A stretch of 64,000 bases of DNA from JADJPO01 sp963825645. GTDB lineage: Bacteria; Actinomycetota; Actinomycetes; Actinomycetales; Kineosporiaceae. Made by a program: the position numbers and the translations under genes. Shown here one piece after another: positions 33,776 to 42,655 of the stretch. Under the pieces are notes generated by a model that saw only the letters and a list, made by a program, of their open reading frames with translations, was not told the origin of the DNA and ran no database searches. Positions within the stretch are counted from its first letter, which is position 1; each line of letters opens with the position of its first letter. The stretch spans positions 186,001 through 250,000 of the forward strand of contig CAWGTT010000003.1 in assembly GCA_963825645.1 (NCBI GenBank). Reading direction: 5' to 3'.

Positions 33776-35153
33776 CTAGTCCCCGAGCCGCTCCGCCAGG
33801 GAGCGGCAGGCGATCTGGACCGCCTCCCAGGTGGGTGAGAACGGCGGCGCGTAGGACAGGTCGAGGTAGGCCACCTGCGCCACGGTCAGGCCGGTGAACA
33901 GCGCCGTGGCCGCGGTGTCGATCCGCTTCGCGGTGCCCGGGCCACCGGCCAGCTGGCAGCCGAGCAGGCGGCCGGTCGCGGCGTCCGCCATCACCCAGAC
34001 ACTCATCGGTGCGGCGGCGGGCATGTAGCCGGAGGTGGTCGTCGAGTCCAGCCTACGGATCGCCACCTCGAGCCCCAGCCGCTGCTGCGCCCAGTCCGGC
34101 AGCAGACCGGTACGGCCCAGCTCGACCTCCCCGGCCCGGGTGACCGCGGTGCCGACCATGCCGGGAAAGGCCGCCGAGCCCCCGGCGATGTTCGTCCCGG
34201 CGATGCGGCCGCACTTGTTCGCGTGGGTACCGAGCGGCACATACACGGGGCTGTCCAGCAGTCGGTCGCGGACGGCGGTGCAGTCGCCGGCGGCCCATAC
34301 GCCGTCAGCCACCTGCTGCCGGTCATCGGGAACCAGGGCGCCGTGCACGTCGGCTCCCCCGATCGGCAGCCCGGCCTGCACGGCCAGCCCGACCCGCGGC
34401 GTCACACCCAGACCCACGGCCACGACGTCGGCCTGGAACTCGGCGCCGCCCACGCACACCGCCTGCACGGTGCCGTCGGCTGCCGTCTCGATGCCGGACA
34501 CCTCGGTCCCGGTGACCACGTCCACGCCCAGGTCGCTCAGCCCCACCTGGGCGGCCCGGGCGGTGTCCGGTTCCAGGGTCGCCGACATCAGCTGGTCGCC
34601 GCGGGTGACCAGCGTGGTCGCGACGCCGCGGCGGGCGAACGCCTCGGCGGCCTCCACTCCGATGTACCCGCCACCGATCACCACGGCCCGCCGCGGCCGG
34701 TCGGCCAGCAGGCGCTTCCAGACCGCACCGTCGTCCAGGGTCTTCACCGGGTGCACCTTCGGCGCCTCGACCGCCCAGTCGGGGGCGACGGCGGCTGCCC
34801 CGGTGGCGAGCATCACCCGGTCGAAGCCGATGCTCACCTCGCGGCCACCGTCCTCGTCGCGGACCACGCAGCGGCGGGCGTCCAGATCCAGGCCCACCGC
34901 GCAGTGCCGCATCCGCAGGTCGATCCCGGCGGCGCGGTGCTCGGTGACGCTCCGGGCCACCAAAAGCGTCGCCGGTCCCGACGTCACCTGCCATCCAGTA
35001 GGGGATGCCGCAGGCGCTGTAGGAGGTGTGGCGGCCGGCCTCGACCGCGACGACCTCGAGGTCCTGGCCGCGAGCCCGTGCCGTCCGCAGCGCCTGGTGC
35101 GCCGCAGACATGCCCGCCGCGTCGGCTCCGATCACCAACAGCCGCTGTGCCAT
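33776..35153 (-). pseudogene. CoA-disulfide-reductase/NADH-oxidase-like flavoprotein, one frameshift
   Basis: FAD- and NAD(P)H-dependent oxidoreductase of the CoADR/Nox family. The first frame carries the FAD motif LLVIGADAAGMSAAHQALR and the redox Cys in YSACGIPYWMAG. At about 34987 the reading frame shifts by one base and continues as TSGPATLLVARSVTEHRAAG, through VVIGGGYIGVEAAEAFARRG (NADH binding) and VWAAGDCTAV (second FAD motif), to the dimerisation domain ending SYAPPFSPTWEAVQIACRS. The whole family length, about 458 residues, is present across two frames. It is either a single sequence error or a young pseudogene. An alternative start lies 4 codons upstream. Confidence 0.82.
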
Positions 35154-35197
35154 GCCGGGGAGCATCTCACGTCCGCCCGGCCGGTCCGGGAGTGAGG

Positions 35198-35941
35198 TCA
35201 GGCGCCCCGGGCCATCGACCGGCGCAGGTCGGCGTTCAGCTGGGAGATGACGTCCAGCGGGATCTCCTTCGGGCAGGCCGTGGCGCATGCACCGACGTTG
35301 GTGCAGCCCCCGAAGCCCTCCTGGTCCTGCTGGTTCAGCATCTTCACCACTCGAGCGTTGCGCTCCGGCTGGCCCTGCGGCAGCTCGCCGAGATGAGTCA
35401 CCTTGGCGCCGACGAAGAGCATCGCCGCGGCGTTGGGGCAGGCCGCCACGCAGGCACCGCAGCCGATACAGGTCGCCGCGTCAAAGGCGCGGTCGGCGTT
35501 GCGCTTGGGCACCGGGGTCGCATGGGCGTCGGGCGCCGCACCGGTGTTCACCGTGATGAAGCCGCCGGCCTGGATGATCCGGTCGAAGGCGCTGCGGTCC
35601 ACCACCAGGTCCTTCAGCACCGGGAAGGCCTCAGCCCGCCACGGCTCGACGGTGATCGTGTCACCGTCGGTGAACGAGCGCATGTGCAGTTGGCAGGTCG
35701 TCGTCACCTCCGGCCCGTGCGCGTGACCGTTGATCACCAGCCCACACATGCCGCAGATCCCCTCACGGCAGTCGCTGTCGAAGGCGACCGGCTCCTCGCC
35801 GCGGGCCTGCAGGTCCTCGTTGAGGACGTCGAGCATCTCCAGGAACGACATGTCCGGCGACACGTCGTCCTGGACGTAGCTGACCATCGACCCCTGAGTG
35901 GCCGGTCCGGCCTGGCGCCAGATCTTGAGGGTGATCTTCAC
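35198..35941 (-). CDS. sdhB: Succinate dehydrogenase/fumarate reductase iron-sulfur subunit
   Basis: Electron-transfer subunit passing electrons from the flavin subunit to quinone through [2Fe-2S], [4Fe-4S] and [3Fe-4S] centres. 247 residues. The ferredoxin-type motif is DCREGICGMCGLVINGH with a further Cys in TTTCQLHM; the two bacterial-ferredoxin motifs are CIGCGACVAACPN and GGCTNVGACATACPKEIP. The last motif carries the expected variation for the 3Fe centre. The start is a GTG overlapping the sdhA stop by 4 nt. It belongs to the actinobacterial form related to mycobacterial Sdh1 and to B. subtilis-type enzymes. Confidence 0.96.
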   Translation of the reverse strand: MKITLKIWRQAGPATQGSMVSYVQDDVSPDMSFLEMLDVLNEDLQARGEEPVAFDSDCREGICGMCGLVINGHAHGPEVTTTCQLHMRSFTDGDTITVEPWRAEAFPVLKDLVVDRSAFDRIIQAGGFITVNTGAAPDAHATPVPKRNADRAFDAATCIGCGACVAACPNAAAMLFVGAKVTHLGELPQGQPERNARVVKMLNQQDQEGFGGCTNVGACATACPKEIPLDVISQLNADLRRSMARGA

Positions 35942-37896
35942 TTGTAGCTCCGCTGCTTCATCTCGACGAACTCGTAGACGAGGTCTTCTTTGTGCAGGAT
36001 CGGCGGTGAGTCCTCACCGGCCCACTCCCACGCTGCGACGTAGGCGAACTGGTCGTCGTGACGCAGCGCCTCGCCGTCCTCGGTCTGCGACTCCGCGCGG
36101 AAGTGCCCGCCGCAGGACTCGCGGCGGTGCAGCGCGTCGATGCACATGAGCTCGCCGAGCTCGATCAGGTCGGCCACCCGGCCGGCCTTCTCCAGCGACT
36201 GGTTGACTCCCTCGTTGCCGCCGAGCACACGCAGGTTGGTCCAGAACTCCTTGCGCAGCGCCCGGATCCGGTCGATCGCCTCGGTCAGCCCCTCCGCGGT
36301 GCGCTCCATACCGCAGTACTCCCACATGATGTGACCCAGCTCGCGGTGGAAAGAGTCGACGGTCCGGGTCCCGTTGCAGGTCAGGAAATGGTCGACACGC
36401 TGCCGCACCGACTCGCGGGCCTCGAGCACGTCCGGGGCGTCCTGCCCAACGACCGGGAACGGGCCGTCGGCGAGGTAGTCGCGGATGGTGTTCGGCAGCA
36501 CGAAGTAGCCGTCGGCCAGCCCCTGCATGAGCGCCGAGGCCCCGAGCCTGTTGGCCCCGTGGTCGGAGAAGTTGGCCTCACCGGTGACGAACAGGCCCGG
36601 GATGGTCGACTCCAGGTCGTAGTCGACCCACAGACCACCCATGACGTAGTGCACGGCCGGGTAGATCCGCATCGGCGTGGCGTAGGGGTCCTCCCCGGTG
36701 ATCCGCGCGTACATGTCGAACAGGTTGCCGTACTTCTCCTCCACGGCGGCCCGACCCATTCGCTTGATGGCGTCGGCGAAGTCGAGATAGACGCCGAGCC
36801 CTCCCGGGCCGACGCCCTTGCCCTCGTCGCACTGGTATTTCGCCGCCCGGGAGGCGATGTCCCGGGGAACCAGGTTGCCGAACGAGGGGTAGATCCGCTC
36901 CAGGTAGTAGTCGCGATCGGACTCGGCGATCTGGCGCGGGTCCTTATCCTTGTCCTTGGCGTCCTTGGGCACCCAGATCCGGCCGTCGTTGCGTAGCGAC
37001 TCGCTCATCAGCGTGAGCTTGCTCTGGTGGTCGCCCGAGACCGGGATGCAGGTGGGGTGGATCTGGGTGTAGCACGGGTTGCCGAAGTAGGCGCCCTTAC
37101 GGTGGGCGCGCCAGGTGGCGGTGACGTTGCAGCCCATCGCGTTGGTGGACAGGAAGAACACGTTGCCGTAGCCGCCCGAGGCGAGCACCACGGCGTCCGC
37201 AAGGTGGGTCTCGATCTCACCGGAGACCATGTCGCGCACGATGACGCCACGCGCACGGCCGTCGACCACGATCAGCTCGAGCATCTCGTGCCGCGTGAAC
37301 ATCTCGACGTTGCCCTCGGCGATCTGACGCTCGAGCGCCTGATAGGCACCGATCAGAAGCTGCTGGCCGGTCTGGCCGCGCGCGTAGAACGTTCGCGAGA
37401 CCTGAACGCCCCCGAAGGAGCGGTTGTCGAGCAGGCCGCCGTACTCACGGGCGAACGGAACGCCCTGAGCAACGCACTGGTCGATGATCCGGGTGCTGAC
37501 CTCGGCCAGGCGGTACACGTTCGACTCGCGGGCCCGGTAGTCACCGCCTTTGACGGTGTCGTAGAACAGCCGGAAGACGGAGTCGCCGTCCTCCTTGTAG
37601 TTCTTGGCCGCGTTGATCCCGCCCTGGGCGGCGATCGAATGTGCTCGGCGCGGAGAGTCCTGGTAGCAGAAGGACTTCACGTTGTAGCCGGCTTCGCCCA
37701 GGGTCGCCCCGGCCGAGGCCCCGGCCAGGCCGGTGCCAACGATGATCACCGAGAGCTTGCGCCGGTTGGCGGGATTGACCAGCTTGGCCTCGAACTCGCG
37801 TGTCGACCAGCGTTGCTCGATCGGCCCACCGGGAGCCTTGGTGTCACGGATCGGGTCGCCCTCGCGGTACAAACCGCCGATCAGGTCCTCAGTCAT
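35938..37896 (-). CDS. sdhA: Succinate dehydrogenase/fumarate reductase flavoprotein subunit
   Basis: Catalytic subunit oxidising succinate to fumarate. 652 residues, the length usual for the three-subunit (one cytochrome b) class. FAD-binding motif SVIIVGTGLAGASAGATLGE; covalent flavin His in RRAHSIAAQGGINAAKNY; active-site segments HPTCIPVSGDHQSKLTLM and RLGASALMQGLADGYFVLP. The C-terminal tail with EEKYGN and VYEFVEMKQRSYK is characteristic of this actinobacterial branch. It lies between sdhC (11-nt gap) and sdhB (4-nt overlap). Confidence 0.97.
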   Translation of the reverse strand: MTEDLIGGLYREGDPIRDTKAPGGPIEQRWSTREFEAKLVNPANRRKLSVIIVGTGLAGASAGATLGEAGYNVKSFCYQDSPRRAHSIAAQGGINAAKNYKEDGDSVFRLFYDTVKGGDYRARESNVYRLAEVSTRIIDQCVAQGVPFAREYGGLLDNRSFGGVQVSRTFYARGQTGQQLLIGAYQALERQIAEGNVEMFTRHEMLELIVVDGRARGVIVRDMVSGEIETHLADAVVLASGGYGNVFFLSTNAMGCNVTATWRAHRKGAYFGNPCYTQIHPTCIPVSGDHQSKLTLMSESLRNDGRIWVPKDAKDKDKDPRQIAESDRDYYLERIYPSFGNLVPRDIASRAAKYQCDEGKGVGPGGLGVYLDFADAIKRMGRAAVEEKYGNLFDMYARITGEDPYATPMRIYPAVHYVMGGLWVDYDLESTIPGLFVTGEANFSDHGANRLGASALMQGLADGYFVLPNTIRDYLADGPFPVVGQDAPDVLEARESVRQRVDHFLTCNGTRTVDSFHRELGHIMWEYCGMERTAEGLTEAIDRIRALRKEFWTNLRVLGGNEGVNQSLEKAGRVADLIELGELMCIDALHRRESCGGHFRAESQTEDGEALRHDDQFAYVAAWEWAGEDSPPILHKEDLVYEFVEMKQRSYK

Positions 37897-37907
37897 GCCT
37901 CGCCGCC

Positions 37908-38627
37908 CTACTTGACAAGTCCGAACAGGATGGCCAGCGGCGGCAGCGCGAAACCGACCACCACCAGGGACGCCACGAACACCGCCGCCGTCTTAGCGTT
38001 CTGACGGGCCCTGACCGACGTGGTCAGGCCCAGCGTCTGAGAAGCGCTCCACACTCCATGATGCAGGTGCAGGCCGAGGGCCGCCAACGCCACCACGTAG
38101 ATCAGCACCACCCACCAGAGCTGGAAGCTGGCCACCACCAGCTGGTACGGGCTGTCCCCGATCTGCGCCTCGCTGACCGCGGAGTTGAAGTTCACCTTGG
38201 CGATCGTGAACTGCACGAGATGGAAGACGAGGAACGCCAGGAGCGCCACGCCGCCCCATCGCATGGCCTGGGACCGCCACGCCGCCGCACCGGCCTGACG
38301 GACGGCGTACCGGGTGCTGCGGGCCTGGCGCGCCCGGCTCCATAAGTAGAACGCCGAATAGGCGTGCCCGACCAGGCTGAGCAGCAGAGCCGCCCGGAAC
38401 AACCACAGGAAGCCCGAGTACGGCAGGATCGGCTCGCCGATCGTACGCAGGTGTTCGGCATAGGTATCGAACGCCTCCTGCCCGCCGAACACCTTCAGGT
38501 TCCCGTACATGTGCGCGAGGACGTAGAAGACGAAGAACGCCCCGGTGAGAGCCATGACGATCTTCATGGCGACCGTCGTCCGACGCGCCGACGCGTTTGT
38601 CAGGTTCACAATCTGCTGGGTGGCCAC
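37908..38627 (-). CDS. sdhC: Succinate dehydrogenase cytochrome b subunit
   Basis: Membrane anchor of the b558 type, 239 residues with five helices and histidines that ligate two b hemes (for example AHMYGNLKVFGG, LVGHAYSAFYLW, AFLVFHLVQFTIAKV and LGLHLHHGVWSASQ). It receives electrons from SdhB and reduces menaquinone. The GTG at 38627 begins VATQQIVNLTNASARRTTVA; the frame is open for 83 codons upstream but that part is Arg-rich and non-family. First gene of the sdhCAB operon, whose promoter should lie in 38628-38853, shared with the divergent sulfotransferase-like gene. Confidence 0.94.
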   Translation of the reverse strand: MATQQIVNLTNASARRTTVAMKIVMALTGAFFVFYVLAHMYGNLKVFGGQEAFDTYAEHLRTIGEPILPYSGFLWLFRAALLLSLVGHAYSAFYLWSRARQARSTRYAVRQAGAAAWRSQAMRWGGVALLAFLVFHLVQFTIAKVNFNSAVSEAQIGDSPYQLVVASFQLWWVVLIYVVALAALGLHLHHGVWSASQTLGLTTSVRARQNAKTAAVFVASLVVVGFALPPLAILFGLVK

Positions 38628-38853
38628 GGCCTCACGGTATCGCCTGGTCCGCGACGTCACGAGGACGGGTACGTCACGTTCGGCGAGGGGTCGCAACTGC
38701 GCGGTCGTCGGCAGCTGCGAGCGGCTGCGGACCGCGTGGACCCGGCGCGCCGCACCCCGCTCGGCACTTCGGGCGAGGCCCTGACGCCCTGTTCGGTGGA
38801 CCGTCGCGTCGTCGCAGCGTGATCTCACGAGAAGGCTGGGTACCCTTGGTCCG

Positions 38854-39960
38854 GTGCGATGGCGACGTGGCGACACGAACGAGTCCCGGTCCCTGGCACT
38901 GCACGTCGGGACGCCGAAGTCGGCGACGACCTACCTGCAGGCGGTGCTCAGTGCCAGCCGACCCGAGCTGAGACGTCGAGGCGCCCTCTACCCCGGCGCC
39001 GACTACCTGCCGGCTGGGGGGTTGAACCAGCAACCGGCCGTGTACGCCCTGGCCGGGGCCGAGGTGCGGTGGATCAGTGACGCCGTCCGGCAGCGGGGTT
39101 CCACGCTGATGACCCCGCTCGCCGAGGAGCTGCGCAAGCACCGTGGCCACGCCGTGGTCTCGGCGGAGGCGCTCGCCTCGTTCTCAGCCGACAGCGGTCG
39201 GGCGGTCGTCGAGGCCCTCGGATACCAGCCCGAGCAGGTCCGGGTGGTGATCACCGCTCGCGACCTCGGCCGGCTGATGACCAGCGTCTGGCAGGAGAAC
39301 GTCAAGAACGGTGCCACGAGCGCCCTGGACGACTATCTGGACTCAGTGGCCCAGCTGCGCGGTGCCGGGGACAGCCCGTTCTGGAACGCCTACGGCTTGC
39401 CCACACTCGTCGACCGCTGGGCCGAGGTGGTCGGCCTGCAGCGAGTGCACCTGGTCACCGTCCCGCAGGCCGACCGCCGCGAGGAGCTGTGGCCCCGGTT
39501 CTGCCGGGCGATCGACCTCGCCGACCTGCCGATGCCGCAAGCCCGCCCTCAGCAGAAGCAGAACAACATCTCACTGACCCCCTCCCAGGTCGAGCTGCTC
39601 CGCCAGCTCAACGTGGTGCTCGAGAGCGAACAGCTCACCCACGACGAGCGGCAACGGCTGCGTGGACGCCTCCTCGACGCCTGGATGGCCTCGCCGTCGA
39701 GCCGCTCACGGCAGCTGGAGCTGAGCTCCTCGCTGGCCGACGCCCTGACCGAGTGGACGGGGCAGGACGTCGATGCGCTGCAGTCCCGCGCCGAGGCCGG
39801 GCTCACCGTCGAAGGTCATCTCGACGAGCTCACCCCCCAGCCCCGGATCGCCGGGGCCGACGACGCTGCCGCACCGGGGTTGCTCGACGCCGCCCGGGAC
39901 CTGCTCGCCCTGCTCCGCGATCCCCAGCCGACCGACGCCTCGCCCAGCCCCTCCCGCTGA
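38854..39960 (+). CDS. Sulfotransferase-like protein
   Basis: A 368-residue protein with the PAPS-dependent sulfotransferase fold. The 5'-phosphosulfate-binding loop is LALHVGTPKSATTYLQAVLS (residues about 14-33), and the later ARDLGRLMTSVWQENVKNGA resembles the 3'-phosphate-binding segment (R..RD..S). The family normally moves sulfate to a carbohydrate or lipid. The C-terminal third is helical and Gln/Arg-rich, ending in a Pro/Ser tail. The GTG start is the first codon of a plausible N-terminus. It is divergent from sdhCAB and followed by an Ala-rich protein of unknown role. Confidence 0.75.
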   Translation: MRWRRGDTNESRSLALHVGTPKSATTYLQAVLSASRPELRRRGALYPGADYLPAGGLNQQPAVYALAGAEVRWISDAVRQRGSTLMTPLAEELRKHRGHAVVSAEALASFSADSGRAVVEALGYQPEQVRVVITARDLGRLMTSVWQENVKNGATSALDDYLDSVAQLRGAGDSPFWNAYGLPTLVDRWAEVVGLQRVHLVTVPQADRREELWPRFCRAIDLADLPMPQARPQQKQNNISLTPSQVELLRQLNVVLESEQLTHDERQRLRGRLLDAWMASPSSRSRQLELSSSLADALTEWTGQDVDALQSRAEAGLTVEGHLDELTPQPRIAGADDAAAPGLLDAARDLLALLRDPQPTDASPSPSR

Positions 39961-40084
39961 CCGCAGGCACCGGCTCGCTCGCTCTCGGCGTGCCGCCGGG
40001 CCTACGACGCTCCCGGGAGACAAGATCGGTATCGGAGCGAGTGCGCTCCACCACAGCGGGTAGCCGCCGACGAGGGAGGGCCGA

Positions 40085-41458
40085 ATGGACCGGGCAGCCG
40101 ATGACCCGGGTCAGGCGGGGGCCTCGACGCCTCAATCCGACAACCACGGTAGCGACACACCGCCCGGGACCGGCGAAGGGCCGCCGGCGCCGCCGGCAGG
40201 CGATCTCGCCGCCATTCAGGAGCTCGCCGAGCGGCTGCGCAGCCAGGGCGTCGTCGTGGTGGCGAGCCGAGCCCTGGCCGGGTCTCGGCCCGAAGGGATC
40301 GATCTGCTGGGCGCGCTCCCGGTGCTGACCCGTGAGGTGGCCCAGCAGTGGCAGGACGCGGCGGACTGCCTGCCGGTGCTGCATCCGGACAGGCTTCAGC
40401 TGCGCTCCGCCGCCTCCGTGCTCCTGCGCGGCGCCGCGAGTGCCGAGGCGGACGCGGTGCGAGCGGAGGCACTCGACAGTGCGGCGGTGGCCCGGGCGGC
40501 GGCCCTTCGCGCACAGCTGCATCCGCCGACCGATCCCGGGGCGGCGGAGACGAACCCGACCGATGCGGCCGATGCGGCCGATGCGGCCGATGCGGCCGAT
40601 GCGAACGAGCATGCCAACCTGCTGCTCGACCGCACCTGGGCGGTGCTGTGCGACCTGCGCCGGATGGCCGCTGACTCCTGCGAGCCGGTGCCGCAGGATC
40701 CGCGCGCCCTGGGGATCGTGCCGAGCGCCGCCCACGCCGCGATGGAACAGGCACGCCGGCTGGGGCCGGCACTGCACCGTGCCGCCTGCGCCGGCGCCCT
40801 GGTCGGCCTGCTCGCGCCCTGGCTGCCACCGCCCCGCACCGACGCGCTGACCTTGGTGGACTCCCTCCTGGAGGTGGTCGCCGACATGGCCCGGCGCACC
40901 CACGACCAGACCTGGTGGTCAACGCTGGTCACCGTGGGGCGGGTGGCTGCCTCACTGTCGGTCGCGACCTGTCATGCGACGGCTCGGCACTCGGGACGCG
41001 ACGGTGAGGCCGCGGCGCTGGTTCTGTCCGAACCGGCCCTTGGTCGGCTGGCCGACCAGGCTCGGTCGATGGCCGCTGCCCTGGCGGGGGCCGGGTCTGA
41101 GGGTGGCGAGGGTGCCGAGAGCGGCCGGTCAGACCCGCACATGCCGCAGGCCTCGCCGTCGCAGCAGGCTCGCGCCGCAGCGGAACGGGCCGCCGCCGAG
41201 CGGATCGCGACGCAGCAGGCCTTCGTGGAACGGGCGAACGCGACCCGGGCCGCCCGCTCCGCGTCGGCGGCCGCCGGTGCACGGGGTCCCGACCTCGCGG
41301 TCGTGCACGGTCCGCGGACCGGTGAGGCACCCGCTGAGCCCCCCGTCGCAGCGCCGGTCATGGTGCCGGCGCTGGCCGACGTCCAAGCCGACCTCGGCGA
41401 GCTCGAGGAGGACGAGATCAGCCTCGGGGTGTGGGACACCCTGATGCGACCGCGCTGA
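40085..41458 (+). CDS. Ala-rich helical protein of unknown function
   Basis: A 457-residue protein without recognised domains. An unstructured Pro/Gly-rich N-terminus (about 1-40) leads to helical regions (AAIQELAERLRSQGVVVVAS, EVAQQWQDAADCLPVLHPD). A (DAA) repeat of four units follows at about residues 160-172. The middle (ALTLVDSLLEVVADMARRTH) looks helical and hydrophobic enough for packing rather than membrane insertion. A coiled-coil stretch (QQARAAAERAAAERIATQQA) and an acidic tail (LGELEEDEISLGVWDTLMRP) close the protein. GGGAGG lies 5 bases before the ATG, so the gene is real. Its stop is 2 bp from that of the convergent PAS gene. Confidence 0.7.
   Translation: MDRAADDPGQAGASTPQSDNHGSDTPPGTGEGPPAPPAGDLAAIQELAERLRSQGVVVVASRALAGSRPEGIDLLGALPVLTREVAQQWQDAADCLPVLHPDRLQLRSAASVLLRGAASAEADAVRAEALDSAAVARAAALRAQLHPPTDPGAAETNPTDAADAADAADAADANEHANLLLDRTWAVLCDLRRMAADSCEPVPQDPRALGIVPSAAHAAMEQARRLGPALHRAACAGALVGLLAPWLPPPRTDALTLVDSLLEVVADMARRTHDQTWWSTLVTVGRVAASLSVATCHATARHSGRDGEAAALVLSEPALGRLADQARSMAAALAGAGSEGGEGAESGRSDPHMPQASPSQQARAAAERAAAERIATQQAFVERANATRAARSASAAAGARGPDLAVVHGPRTGEAPAEPPVAAPVMVPALADVQADLGELEEDEISLGVWDTLMRPR
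40562..40606 (+). repeat. 9-bp coding tandem repeat
   Basis: Four perfect copies of GATGCGGCC (40562-40597) plus a diverged fifth (GATGCGAAC) encode Asp-Ala-Ala units inside the Ala-rich gene. Being a multiple of three, copy-number change would lengthen or shorten the protein without breaking the frame. Confidence 0.9.
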
Positions 41459-41460
41459 GG

Positions 41461-42456
41461 TCAGCGCCGCCGCCCCGGCCCGGAGCCGCCGACCTGCCAG
41501 CGCAACGTGCGGGTCTCGGCGTCGTCCAGGTCGAGCAGCAGGCGTTCGGCCGCCGAGCGCGAGCTGACCAGCGGCTCGACGTCGCCGCCCGGGGCGGCCG
41601 CCACCCAGACGAAGCCTCTCGGGCTCTGCCGCGCGCCGACGGCGACGATGTGCAGACTGACGGCGCGGCGCTGCCCGTCCTTGGTGATCAGGTTCCACTC
41701 CTGCTGGTTGGGCAGTCCGGAGCGGGTGATCTCGAGCAGCGGATCGGACCCGGCGGGGGTGCCCAGATCCCGGGCGACCGCGTCGAGGTCATCGGGGTCC
41801 GACAGGTCCGAACACGGCCGGCCGGCCATCTCCTCGGCGCGGTAGCCGAGCAGCTTCTCGGCCGCCCGGTTGACCTGCAGGATGTGGCCGTCCGCGTCGA
41901 GGACCCAGATCGCCCGGTCACGTACCCCGCGGCAGATCGCGGTGACGCTCTCACGCAGGCCGGTCACCTCCGCGCGCAGCTCCTCGTGGGCCGCCGCGGT
42001 GGCCCGAACCACCGTCAGGTCGCGAACGGTGACGAACACGGTCATCGGCCCGGTCCGTGAGGAGGCGGGAGAGAGCCATACCGCGACCGGGAACCGTGCC
42101 CCGTCGGCCCGCACCGCGGTCGCCTCGGTGCCGGGACCGGACGGCCCCGGTCGGCGGTCGCCGCGCCGGCGCCGGGCCGTGACCTCGTCGATCACGCCAG
42201 CAAGACCGGGAAGCAGCTGGTGGGCGCCGATACCGACCAGCTCGGTGCGGGTCCGGCCGAACATCGCCTCGGCGACGGAGTTGGCGACGACGCAGAACCC
42301 GTCCGCGTCGATCCCGACCACCGCGTCGGAACAGGCGTCCAGGGCGGCCTGGGCGTCCTCGGCCAGACCCGGGCGGCCGGAGCGGCGGACCGAGCCGGCC
42401 GTCGGGAGGGCGACCCGGCCCAGGTATCGAAGCAACCCCCGTCGCTCACGCACCAC
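41461..42456 (-). CDS. PAS-domain protein without visible output domain
   Basis: A 331-residue sensor-like protein with two PAS domains: first about 35-150 (AALDACSDAVVGIDADGFCV, AMFGRTRTELVGIGAHQLLP), second about 180-300 (DRAIWVLDADGHILQVNRAA, EKLLGYRAEEMAGRPCSDLS). PAS domains bind ligands, flavin or heme, or mediate protein contacts. No kinase, cyclase or DNA-binding domain follows, so it probably signals through a partner. An Arg-rich tail ends the protein. It is divergent from the EAL-domain gene across a 200-bp gap. Confidence 0.85.
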   Translation of the reverse strand: MVRERRGLLRYLGRVALPTAGSVRRSGRPGLAEDAQAALDACSDAVVGIDADGFCVVANSVAEAMFGRTRTELVGIGAHQLLPGLAGVIDEVTARRRRGDRRPGPSGPGTEATAVRADGARFPVAVWLSPASSRTGPMTVFVTVRDLTVVRATAAAHEELRAEVTGLRESVTAICRGVRDRAIWVLDADGHILQVNRAAEKLLGYRAEEMAGRPCSDLSDPDDLDAVARDLGTPAGSDPLLEITRSGLPNQQEWNLITKDGQRRAVSLHIVAVGARQSPRGFVWVAAAPGGDVEPLVSSRSAAERLLLDLDDAETRTLRWQVGGSGPGRRR

Positions 42457-42655
42457 CTGACCCGACCTCCGACCTGATGAGGGCGCGCGCTACCAGCGCC
42501 AGCAAAGTGCTGTGCCCGGGGAAATGAGGACTCGGAGGCCCGGCTGGACAGATCAGCACAGGTGCCCCGACCCGGCCAAGACTACACGAAGTACATGATC
42601 ACCTACTTTCTGTAACCGGCGTGTTGAGCTGTCCACGCCGTCATCGTCCAGGCGC

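Noticed and set aside
32281..33897. Long plus-strand frame opposite the K+ channel gene
   Set aside because: Low-complexity His/Asp/Arg-rich sequence with no motif; antisense shadow of a clear channel gene.
34223..35947. Long plus-strand frame opposite sdhB and the flavoprotein
   Set aside because: Antisense shadow; the minus strand carries complete iron-sulfur and FAD motifs.
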